DNA from: Climacium dendroides
Taxonomy: Eukaryota; Streptophyta; Bryopsida; Hypnales; Climaciaceae
Direction: 5' to 3'
NCBI GenBank assembly: GCA_950106755.1
Contig: OX467092.1
Location: 11,346,001 to 11,410,000 of the forward strand
Length of the DNA stretch: 64,000 nucleotides
Part shown: positions 36,081-46,844 of the stretch, piece by piece
Numbering within the stretch: the stretch's first letter is position 1
Layout: each line of letters starts with the position of its first letter
Position numbers and translations under genes: made by a program
The notes under the pieces: generated by a model
Database searches by the model: none
Seen by the model: the letters and a program-made list of their open reading frames with translations, nothing else
What the model was told of the DNA's origin: nothing

Positions 36081-36352
36081 AAGTTTAGACTTTACGGTTT
36101 GGCAACCATTATCATGTGGTTATCATTGTTTCATAGGTTCACACATTAATCACATTGTTATTGCATCATTACGATGCATTACTTCGCATTGTTACGATGC
36201 AATTACAAGTAATGCATTGTAACAATGCGATAATGATGCAAAGTAATGCACCGTAATGATGTGATAATAATACGGTTAACGTGCGAATCCATGAAACAAT
36301 GATAATCGCACGATAACTGTTGCCAATCCATAGGATCTAAACTTTGTAATGG
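36081..36352. mobile_element. Palindromic MITE-like repeat (~270 bp)
   Basis: The left half (agtttagactttacggtttg...) is the diverged inverse of the right half (...aatccataggatctaaact). Repeated gcattgttacgatgca motifs lie in the centre. The ORF at 36203-36394 falls within it and is fortuitous. Confidence 0.7.
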
Positions 36353-37644
36353 AAGACACATTCTAAACCATTTGAGATCAATGAACCATTTCATAGTATA
36401 CTACCTTATTTTATGTAAGTTACTAATATGTGTAGCTTTATATGGAGCATCTTAGAGCATCTACATTGGCATACTCCAAAATAGTGGTTTTGATGACTCT
36501 CTAAGGACATGTATGAGATAATTGGTCCTCCATCTAGGCCCTTATAATAGCTAGGGTGGAATTTGAATAGGCTCTATAAAAAAAGCAAACCATGGCTTGT
36601 AACAATACACCAATCTAAAGTGTCGATTTGGCATGTATCTAACACTATTTGGTCTTATGGGAAGTTGGTTTCTGATTTCAAAGCATTGCGAGCAATTAGG
36701 GAGGTGCCACATGGTTGGATGGAATTGGGAGGGTCAATAGGGATGGAAAACCCACTATAAACCTCAAAAGCAATTCTAGCACAGGACTTTCTATGTCTTA
36801 AATTGAGGGCCGCTTTTCTTGAGTATAGGTGTAGGTGTTCCTACCCTCAAATTTATGGACTTGATCATTGAAGTGCTACAAGTTTGACTTTATTCTTGAA
36901 GTTTACCATGTGAATTTCATTAATTAAATTGACAGTATATCACTACTTCTACTTTGGCACTTTTTAGTAGATGTGGCTTCAAACGTAAATCCATACCTAT
37001 TCTAGTTTTGAGCTTTCAATAGATGCATGCTACAATATTTGACCTCATAATTACACAAATTAGATGAAACAATTCTTTTATAATTAAATAATTGATGCAA
37101 TTATATAGACACCCAAAATTGTGACATTCATTAGCACAAAGTTTTGTAAAACTTTAAAGTCTTGGTATAGATTTACGTTTCAAATAGTTTGCCTTGTAAA
37201 GTGACAAAGTTGTGGAATTTTCCATCATAACAAAAATTGGCATTTTGACATTATTATGAGCAACAACAATCCCAAATTAATGTGCTTTCATAATTAGCTC
37301 ATTGCAAGCTGCTAAGGACGTCGCTAAAGGTGCTAAACATTCAAATTTTACATTGAATGACAATTTCATTAAATTGGCATGATTCTAGCCTCAAAAGTTG
37401 TGAATATATCTTTGCCAAGGTCAAATTTTAGTTTAGAAATTAGATCAAATGTGGATTTGTGTTTCAAGCTACACATTCTAAAACATACAAAATAGTAGAA
37501 TATTGCCAATTTAACAAACTTGACATTATTGGTATTCGCATTTTCTTGTAGCTATAAGAAAATTTAGTCAAAATTTGTGCTAAATTTGGCAACTTTTGTA
37601 AATGTAGATTAGCAATTGATAACCAACAACAACAATTTCTTTAA

Positions 37645-38228
37645 GCCCTAAAGGTCCATGCAACCATTTTATGATTGTTTAACTTTAAGGACTTCCCAAA
37701 TGCCATAAAAATATTTTCTTAGAAATTTTACATTTTTTTCACATATTTTGTTACGTTATCTTTTCATAGCAAAAAATAACTATTAATTTGGACAAAAACT
37801 ACATATTGCATGATTTTTCAAATTCACACTTCAAGGAATACTCATTGTGGGTAGTCTTGGGAGAAAGATCTAGCCAATGAGAGGTCATACCAAGGAAAAA
37901 TATTCTCCGGATAGTGCAAGTGGCCAAGGGTTGATTGGTTGGAGCAAATACTTAGTAGAATTCTTATTTTCCTAGTGTACCTCCATTGATTACAAGGCTT
38001 TGTAAGTAATTTTCTATTGCTTGAATACTTGTGAAAATTAGAATGTGTATTTTCAACTAGTCAATATTGCATTTGGTCAAAAAAATAAATTTTTTTGTTT
38101 GTGGAAATTTGAGATATGCCTCCTTGAAGTCATTATGCTTGAGAAAAAAATTGTTGTTTTTCAAAAATTGAACTTTGCTAGCAAATACCTCACAATCCAT
38201 ATGGTCAAATTTTTTGATATTTAGAGGT
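37645..38228. mobile_element. Possible decayed family A element
   Basis: The left end TTAA-GCCCTAAAGGTCC and the right end ATTTAGAGGTTCAA resemble family A termini. The right half (cctcacaatccatatggtcaaattt) is an inverted match to the family interior. Boundaries are uncertain. Confidence 0.35.
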
Positions 38229-39477
38229 TCAACTAATTTGATAGTATTGAACAAGATTCTATAGTCAAATAATTGAAAAATTAACTTTGAGAAACATTTT
38301 TGTTCTTGAACTTTAAAAATGATAGTTTGGAGGTGATTTGGGGGAGAAGACTCCCTTGAGGGTAAATTGGCCCAAATCCATTAAAATAGCATGGTGGATT
38401 GTTCATCAAGGATGGAAAAAAATGTTGTAGAAAGCCAAGTTGAGGGATGTGGGTGGAAATCCTACCTTAGCTGTATTCAATGTTGTGGTTAAAATACAAT
38501 TTATATATCAAAGATATATATTAGGTAGTTATAGTTGCACTATGAGGAGGCTATGAGATTTAAAATTCTACATATACCAAACTTATGACCAAACTTTGCT
38601 TTGAACTAGCTTGTATTTGGAGAAATATTCTACACTAACCCCACATCAAACTCATTGATTACTCAATGGCTATTACTATTGTTTTGCGTAAGTAGAATAA
38701 TAAGCTAAAATGAATGTTGAAAGATTAGAAGTTAGAAGGTTTTTTTTCAATTTCAATGTCAATCCAAGCAACTAAAAATCTATTCAAAGAAAATATTATC
38801 TAATTGGATTGGATTGTATAGATTTATATTTACTCAAAAACATTCAATTCCAAATGAGGTGAAAATTATGAGGAGTTTTATTTTGCTATTTTAAGGTAGA
38901 AAAAACATATAAAGTCATTTTTGAAATTCAATTTTGAAAATTTTCAAATAAAAATAGAAATACATGATACCAATTGTTTACTAAAACGTCTTTATCGTTG
39001 AGATCAACAATTCTCAATTTCTTGTAAAAATTATTAGCCATTTAGACTTTTCTTTCAATTAGTACCACCTTCCACTTTATAAATTTTTTAAAGATGAACA
39101 TAAAAGTTCTTTTAGTTGAATTTTTCAATATACCGCATCCTCAAACCATTTTCCAATATATTGATTGAAATACACAAGTTATGAAATATACAAGTTTTTC
39201 CTTAAAATGTCAAAAGTGACAAAACTTCACCTTTTGGAAGGGCTAGGGAAGCCTATATATCAAAGTTTAGGCACATTGAACTTGCAATCAAAGGGGATAA
39301 TTATTATTCATTATTTACTCTAAAATTTTAAGAGTACGTATTTGAACAAGTTAACTAAAGAATCCTACAACTGAATTTGTTAAAGAATAAATATAGATGA
39401 ATATTTTGACCTTGCTTTGGATACAAGTATTTGCAAGTAATTTTTGGCCTCTAAAAATGAAAGAACTTCAGGGCACT
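38229..39477. other. AT-rich spacer, no gene
   Basis: No reading frame, RNA gene or clear element recognised. Confidence 0.5.
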
Positions 39478-39481
39478 TTGA

Positions 39482-39701
39482 CCCTAGAAGGATAGCCTAG
39501 TCACCGTGGAAATCGACCTTTTAGTAAAGTATGAATCATCTACTTTCAAAAATCCCAAAACACTCACTGGAGGTCAAACTACTATGCAAGACCTCCCATT
39601 TTCGCACAAAATTCCAAGGATGAACATCTACACTTCTTTCTTACATAGAGGGATTCTTTATTATCCGTTAGACACTTAATGTTTGTGGCACCTTTCCAGG
39701 G
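39482..39701. mobile_element. TTAA-flanked MITE, family B (220 bp)
   Basis: The left end CCCTAGAAGG follows TTGA and the right end CCTTTCCAGGG precedes TTAA (39702-39705). It is in inverted orientation relative to 35109-35330. Confidence 0.6.
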
Positions 39702-40007
39702 TTAAGGTTAAGGGAATTGTCATTGAAAACATAAGTATTCACTATTGCCATGTTCAATTCAAATACAATCCGTGAAGGCTTGATTCTAAAGGCTTGATTC
39801 AACAGTTGAGTGTCAAAATTGAATTTCCACATCAGATTCTCAAAGGTCCATGTCACCTCAGACCGTTCACAAGATGACATGTGGCACTCTTTTAAATGAC
39901 TTAATTTCTGCCGAATCTGACCTTCGCGTAGGGTAGCAACTAGCAACCCTGGCATGCAAGCCTTGCTCACTAGTAAGTTCCTCAGTCACGCAATTTGAGA
40001 ATTCACT

Positions 40008-40067
40008 GATCAGGACTTTGCCTCCATGATCAGGACTTTGCCTCCATGATCAGGACTTTGCCTCCAT
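40008..40067 (+). repeat. 20-bp tandem triplication forming two upstream ORFs
   Basis: Three perfect copies of GATCAGGACTTTGCCTCCAT lie directly before the predicted start at 40066. Each junction creates ATGA. This yields two identical 7-codon ORFs (40026-40049 and 40046-40069). The stop of each overlaps the next ATG, the last being the main start codon. Confidence 0.9.
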
Positions 40068-41083
40068 GATCAGTCCAACAATATGCTTTTGTGATCGACT
40101 AGAAACGAGAATCGGAACAGTCGATGCACGCTCGATTTGCGGGTACGGCAGCGAACTCCGATCTGATCAAGTTTTGAACGAGGCAACGAAAGCATCTGAA
40201 GTCGAAGCATATGCACAGCATCCCAAGAATCACACGCCATGTCGGAAAAGAATTATCAGTGAGTCCAAATTACGAATACTCGTAACAACAACAATAACAT
40301 CGATAAAATCTATAGTATGACATATAATCTATTCTATTGTCATTCTTGCTGAAAAAGCCATTTAGAGATGGGAACGAACTGGACTCAGCATCCGTGAATT
40401 GGAGCAAGTTAAGTTGCTACAGTGGCATGCAAGCTTGGGATCCCGGCCATGTTCGGAACATCAATTGGAACAAGTCAATAATCAGTCACATTCTTTTGAA
40501 ATGCTCCAGCCCAGCAACAGCAAATAATGAGCTTATTACGGCCAAATGGGAATCAACTGAAGGTTTGTGGGAGACACCGTCTCGGTTTCCTTCTGGAATA
40601 CGAAACAGGTATGGTGTAAGATCGATAAGCTAATTAAATTTGATCGCCTGATTGATCAAGTGGGTGTTTACTTCACGCAGTACAAATGCATCTGCACACG
40701 CGCTCCGCCAGCCTTGAGAATATACCGAGTCTATGCGATTATACTAATCTTGAGGTGGGGAGTGAGTTTTCAGGTTCCATCTAATCCGTCCTTTTGAAAA
40801 ATCAGCAAGCTTACTGATTTTTTTTTTTTTTTAATGTAAGTTACGGTATCTGAATGTTTACTCTGATTTTATATATATATTTAACAGTATGTGGGTATGG
40901 TACCAGTGTGGAGCATTTGATACAGGTGCAAAATGGAGTAACCTTTGCTGGTTTGAGAAGGGAACTGTAATAGGACACAAATGGCAAGTTGTTTTCTCGA
41001 ATTCAGATCATCCAAAAGTGTACTTTTGGGTTCATCAGAAGGCTCACACTGAACACAGTCTTGCAATTTATAACCATTTATAA
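40066..41083 (+). CDS. Predicted three-exon gene, unknown function (209 aa)
   Basis: I do not recognise this protein. Three exons join in phase: 40066-40258 (donor GTGAGT), 40368-40608 (donor GTATGG) and 40888-41083 (acceptor TTAACAG after a long T tract). They give 209 residues and end at TAA. The start is the first in-frame ATG; an in-frame TGA lies at 40027-40029. The second and third exons are rich in Trp and Cys and contain two similar stretches, NWSKLSC and KWSNLCW, suggesting an internal repeat, perhaps of a small beta-rich domain. An AATAAA signal follows about 95 bases after the stop. No signal peptide or membrane segment is clear. The gene converges on asparagine synthetase with about 0.9 kb between stops. 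The in-phase splice sites support a real gene; transcription is unproven, and a further 5' exon is possible. Confidence 0.5.
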
Positions 41084-41175
41084 CTCTCATCCACCGAAGA
41101 CACATCTGCATTGGTTAGCTTCGCATCATGAATGCTGAAATGCCCGCCACTCTTGCTTGCTACTACTGTATTTTC

Positions 41176-41182
41176 TCAATAA
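41176..41182 (+). terminator. Poly(A) signal AATAAA of the 40-kb gene
   Basis: A canonical AATAAA with A-rich sequence around it lies about 95 bases after the stop codon at 41083, at a usual distance for a plant 3' UTR. It is read on the plus strand and supports the plus-strand gene rather than the convergent asparagine synthetase. Confidence 0.4.
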
Positions 41183-41986
41183 AAACAAAATGAACAAATT
41201 GGACTTCGAGGATGTTTGAGAACATAGTAGGCCATTGATAGCAGACAATGCTACCTTATACTCATATAAATCAAGAAGTGTCCAAAGTGTACTCACCATT
41301 TTGCAGCTGTTGCTTTCTACAAATAAATACAGAAACAGAAACGATGTCCCCGTTCAAACCCATCAAACAAAATACAAAATCACAAATCTGAGTCACTGGA
41401 AATGAGGGAACCACTTATTTAGTGAAAGCAAAGATTACAAGTCGCCACAGCTCAAACCATGGCCGGCTGCAAAATTAAAGCCCTATGATAACTTAAGCAG
41501 ATTGATATCCCTTCCATTTCTCACTCTCGGTCAGTCATGCATTCCCCTGGCTAGTAACTTTGCTACCTCGAAAGCTCCGCCTAATTAATTATACCCTTCG
41601 TCACCTGCTGCTGCTGCTGCTGCCGCCGCCGCCTCAGGGGACTCCGATCCAACAAACTCACACTATCTTACCCTCTTCTCTCATTCACGTGAATCCCTAA
41701 TTCTCAGTTATTCCACAAACGCGCTTACCACTTGTTGCTTATTAGACTTACAGGGCGCTTACAGTTGCTTGCGAAAAGCTCCACCTTCTTCCATGAAAAC
41801 CCAGCTTGTTGGGCGCCCACACCGAAGCCAATTCACAGAACTGTCGCCACATTCGCTATATACTAATCCCGGGTGGTACACAAGACTCGCAAACTAGGGA
41901 TACTAGTGCACACAATTAGGGTTACTAGTGCACACAGTTGGGGTTACAAGTGCATAGAATTAGAGTTACAAGTGCATCCCATGGAT
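41183..41986. other. Convergent 3' region between two genes
   Basis: About 0.8 kb separates the two convergent genes. It should hold the 3' UTR of asparagine synthetase, read on the minus strand. It contains a (CTG/CCG)-rich patch near 41605-41635 and short repeated phrases of the form ggttactagtgcacac around 41890-41975. I saw no further gene. Confidence 0.5.
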
Positions 41987-44900
41987 TCAATGCACCGCTT
42001 GGTATTTCGGCGTGGGAAGCGCGCCATTATTGTGAATTTGAGCTGCTGCTGCTGCGGCACCGCTTGCATCAGCACCTGCACTTGCGGGAGTTTTGGAGTC
42101 TTTCGACGAGAATGCGTCGTCATGACACCCAAGAGCAGCTCTTCCCGAGGGATCCAAGTTGCCTGCCCAAGCTTTGTCCCACTCCACTGCGGCAGCCGTG
42201 CTGCAAGCCACGCTGGGGCCTCCCGGGACTGTCATCCGGGCGGATTGCTGCGGGAAGTGCTTCTCGAAGATCATGCGGTAGTAGTAGGCTTCTTTCGTGA
42301 GAGGCGTGTTGAAGGGGTAGACGTGCTTGGCGTGCTTGAGCATCTGGTCGGAGACGTGGCTGGCGGCGTGGTCTTTGAGGCCATCGATCCAGCTGTAACC
42401 CACGCCGTCGCTGAATTGCTCCTTTTGGCGGTAGAGGATGTGCTGCATCGACAGAGATTAACCGTTAATAGTGGTAAGCAACAAGGTTTACACAAAAATG
42501 ATTCAAACTGACTCAAATTTCTGTAAGAGGTCAGACACTCAAATCTACAGCCCAGGTGTGGATAATAGTACACGATGAGAAAACATCATGATCTAGTGTT
42601 TAGCAACAAGGTCTGCAATGTACTGTAGTTTCATCACATTGATTCAAACCGATCTATAAGGGGTTGCTCAAATCTACAGCCCTGGAGTGGAAAATAGTAC
42701 TTGAGGAGGATGGGCTCTGGACTTGTGAAATCTAGCGCAATCTCAATGAGGATGGTACAATTTTGAATAACCCCACGGTGGAGCAACAAAATCTCCCAAA
42801 GTTTTCAGAATTACAGTAGTAAGCGGAAGTAGAAACGTGGTTATCTGGCTTATCAAACACTTGGAGATGGAGATCAAAGCATGCTCATTTTGAACAACTC
42901 CAGAGAATTGAGATGGGGAAGCCTTAAGAAGGTCTGACTCATCTCCAAGTACTGAAATTTTTTTGCCTCCCTTTCTTCAGTTCAAATTTCATTCAGTTTC
43001 AGTTGGAACACTGCTTTACTGATAACTTCCATTTAGATCAAATGCCCCTTTGAAGTCAAACTGTAGAGCTACTAAGCAAGAGGATTCGATCAGCACTTGA
43101 TGTTCTTGAAGACTACTGTTTCGAAAAAAAGTTACAAATATGAGAGAAAGAAAAGAAAGAAAGGAAAGGAAGTAAGGATGGCGTACCTTGGGCAAGTAGG
43201 GATTGTCTTCGTCATCAAAGGCCTTTCTCATGACCCACTTCTCAATGCGACCCTGGTCTTTCCGGATCATCTTTTCCGCAGGGTCGATGGCCATGGCGAC
43301 TTCCATGAACTCCTTGTCCAGAAATGGAACTCGCGCTTCCAGTCCCCACGCGGACGTCGACTTGTTCGCCCTCTGGCAATCGTACAAGTGCAGCGCCTTG
43401 ATCTTACGCACGAGCTCGTGATGAAACTCCTCCTTGTTGGGCGCCTTGTGGAAATACAAGTACCCGCCGAAGATTTCATCGGAGCCTTCGCCGGAAAGCA
43501 CCATCTTCACGCCCAGCGCCTTGATCTTGCGCGTCATCAGGAACATGGGCGTGCTCGCTCGGATGGTTGTGACGTCATAGGTTTCCACGTGGTAGATCAC
43601 CTCCGAGAGTGCGTCCAATCCTTCCTGCAAATGCACAACAGGCCATAGCCACAATCCATCAACAACGGGAGTCTTTCAAATTGGGAACCAGAGCTACGAA
43701 TTTGAAGAATCGATGAAGTAATGCGCACTGACAAAACACTGAGATTACAATAGCTTTTGAAAAGACTGTTAGAAATCTAGTAACAGTTTTGCAATGGTTT
43801 AGTGTAACATTATGCAATGTATTTGCAACTACTTGTGATTGTAATTGCAATTTCGCAACTGTTTAGGCATAGATATGCATTAATTCCGTGCGCGAGGCTT
43901 TCGCGACAAGTTTGGAGCTCATTTTCGCAATCGTTGGTTTGCAATAGACCACGAGTTTAAGGAAAAGTAAGGAACCACTACAGATTCATTGCATAATAAC
44001 TGACGATGTGTTGCAACCGCGACTTACAGTTGTAGTGAAAACTTGTGCAGATTGAGGGATAGAACGAGACACTCACTTGAACTGTGAAGTTAAACTCGTG
44101 GTGGCGCGTGCCGATGTAGTGCGCCACTTCCCTTGCAGCCTTCAAATCCGGAGACCCCTGCAAATCGAAACAAACTACAAAAGTAAGCTTCCTCTTCCAA
44201 ATCACAAGATGAAACTACTTCAGAAAGGAGATTAAGCAGGAACATGCAATCATTTCAGTGAAACCAGATCGTCTTTGCAAGGTTCTACACAGAGAATCTT
44301 CTCCATAATTAAAGATTCTCTTTACGATGCTGTCTAAAAGTCTAACTAATCTTTTCAACAGGTACGGAGATCAAAGGAGATAAAGCAGTAGCATGATATC
44401 TTTACTTCTAGATCGAGACATACAGAGAATATTCTCCATAACCCAAAGATTCTCTACGAAAGAATTAATTTTTCTGAAAACCTTTGAAGTGTTCTTGAAT
44501 GTTCAACAGTTGGGGAGATCAGGAGCAGTACCTGAAGGCCAACGCAGAAGGAGTGAAGCTGCTTGCCCCAGATTTTGGCTGCTTTGGTGCCTGCAAGATG
44601 TCGAGAGGCCACTGCTGCAACCAAGGATGAGTCCAAGCCTCCAGAGAGGAGCACGCCGAAGGGCACATCGGTCATCAATCGTTTCACCACAGCCTGCATG
44701 TCAAAACTCTGGTTAAAAAATTTCCATGAAATTCGCAATTATTCAATTGAGATGGGAAACTCTTCACTTGTGATCTCATTTTCAGCAGTCGAAATTTTTG
44801 GACAAGATTTCTGTAATTCATTTTCGTTACCTTCTCGAAGGCAGCGCGGAGAACAAGCGGGTCGTAAGGAGTTGTGGGGACATACGTCTCCGAAAACCAA

Positions 44901-46494
44901 GGTGGGTTGTAGTATCGGCGAAGCCCTCCTGGAATCACAAATTTTCTGGAATATTAGAATGTGGAAGAGAATACTCAAATCGTTAGGAACCTGATCCTTG
45001 TCTACTATCTCTTTTATAGTGCTCTCCAACCTCCCAACTTTGGGTTGAGGTACATACAAATTTTGATAGAAATTTTATAGAAATTTCACACAAATTCTAC
45101 AAAGAGTTTGATTCTCAACAGATGTTGCTCATGTGCTCTCCAAAGATTCACTATCGTCTATTTCCAAAGCCAGATCAGCGTTAATGGAAAAATTTGAAGT
45201 CTGCAGGGGTAACAAAAAGAAGTACGGACCCTGTTTGCTGGAGTAGAGGTGACCAGGAGGGAAAACTTCAAACCGTTCGCAATCGTCCTTCAAGGCTTTC
45301 ATCTCCGACGCAAACCAAACGCTTCCTGCAACGTACGTACGTACGTAACCCAACCCCACCCAACAATGAAGTCAACCTTGGAACCTTTACTTCAACCAAG
45401 GAATAATCGTTTCACTTTTTCTTCACAATCAACAGCGTGAAAAAAGCAGGAATAGTACCATCCGATCCCCATCCGAGGTAGAGAGGCGTGATGCCAATGG
45501 GGTCACGAGCGGCAATGAAGGAGTTGTCACGATTGTCCACCAGCACAAACGAGAACATCCCATCCAGCATGCCCACAACCTCCTCACCCACATCCTCATA
45601 CTGTACACACCACAATTACAACTACACGGTCAGCACAAAAATAAAAATAATAATAATTAATAAGTCGACTTCAAATTTGTCAAAGCCCCGAATTTGGGCG
45701 AGTTTCACGAGGGGGATGGGAAGCTTCTTACGAGGTGAGCAATGACTTCGCAGTCGGACTGGGTGTGGTACTCCTTGCCCTTCATGGTCTTCTTCAGCTG
45801 CTCGTGGTTGTAAATCTCGCCATTGGCCTGGAAAATCGGTCATTCCCCACAATTCAGTTCGGGTGATCACTTCCGAAGGAAAATGAAAGTTTTTTGGATT
45901 GAAAACACTGAAAAGAGAAGTTCAATTGTGACTTTCCGCCCAGTAGACTTACGGCAACGACGATGTCCTTGCTGCCATTGTAGAGAGGCTGATCGCCTGA
46001 AGCTGGATCGATGATGGCCAGGCGCTCATGCGCCAAGTAGCACCAGCTGTGCTCACCCACGAACAAGCCGCTCCAGTCGGGACCTCGGTGACGCAACCTG
46101 CCAAAGCCAAATTTAGACACTCAACAAGCTCAGACATCTGCAGTCACTTGTAACACAACTATTCTAGACGAGAAAAATCAATCGGTATCCTTGAGAGTTA
46201 GTGTTTCCATTTCGAACTCCTCAACTCACTCAGCTGCACGAAATGGTCGCATAGCAAATATCGGTGCATGTGCATGCATTTTACTCACCCTTGAGGGAGT
46301 CATTGCGAATTAGCTTTTTGCGCAAAGTTTAATGGCAAGTCTTCCCCAAACAGAAAAAGAGTGAAAAAAAATCGACTGAACGAAAAAGGATCGACGATGG
46401 GGACAACTCCTCACCTGCGGGAAAGCTCGAGGATACGATCGCGCCGGGCAGGAGACTCTGCCTGGGAGCCGAGAATAGCCAAAATTCCACACAT
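41987..46494 (-). CDS. ASN: Asparagine synthetase, glutamine-hydrolysing (10 exons, 597 aa)
   Basis: Makes asparagine from aspartate, glutamine and ATP, the main plant nitrogen storage and transport route, probably in the cytosol (no targeting peptide seen). I assembled the exons from GT-AG sites in phase: 46494-46415, 46097-45953, 45827-45732, 45600-45459, 45325-45230, 44928-44831, 44693-44532, 44157-44077, 43624-43187, 42442-41987. The protein starts MCGILAILG, so Cys2 is the glutaminase nucleophile after Met removal. RHRGPDWSG (~29-37) and NGEIYNHE (~77-84) belong to the glutaminase domain. SGGLDSS (~236-242) is the ATP-pyrophosphatase loop, and [11 protein letters not shown] (~344) and the [11 protein letters not shown] block near 463 follow in the synthetase domain. 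Plant homologues are about 585 aa; the extra length is an Ala-rich tail before the stop. No internal stop or frameshift was found. Exon ends are inferred from splice consensus and family similarity. Certainty is very high for identity and high for boundaries. Confidence 0.97.
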
Positions 46495-46835
46495 GATGAC
46501 CAAACAGAAAAAAAAACTTCTCGCAGTCTAGCTCTTCGTCACTACCGTCGTCACTACAATCGAAAGGCTCCTGACAGCAATCACCAACACTGATCGAAGG
46601 CACGAATGATCCAAACTAGCTGATCACAGACTCCCAACTGCAAAACTTGGGAAATGCCGAAAAACAGAGAGAACTAGAGATCGTCACCGATCTCGACACA
46701 ATCAGAAAACACTTCCGAGACTCACTGGAACCCAAGCTGCAAAATGAACTGGAACTCAAAACACAATGGGAGCCCGTTGGGAAGGAGATGGCGATGGTGT
46801 GATTTGTGAGAGGTTAGAGCAGATGCATTGGAGGG

Positions 46836-46842
46836 ATTTATA
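46836..46842 (-). promoter_or_regulatory. TATA box of the asparagine synthetase gene
   Basis: On the minus strand this reads TATAAAT inside a C-rich context, about 340 bases before the ATG at 46494. Transcription would be expected to start near 46805, giving a 5' leader of roughly 310 bases. The leader shows no obvious intron. The placement is by consensus only. Confidence 0.6.
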
Positions 46843-46844
46843 GG

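Noticed and set aside
43097..43648. 183-codon plus-strand ORF and other openings opposite asparagine synthetase (41873-42511, 44393-44994)
   Set aside because: They are antisense to exons whose minus-strand translation matches the enzyme; GC-rich exon codons leave the other strand open.
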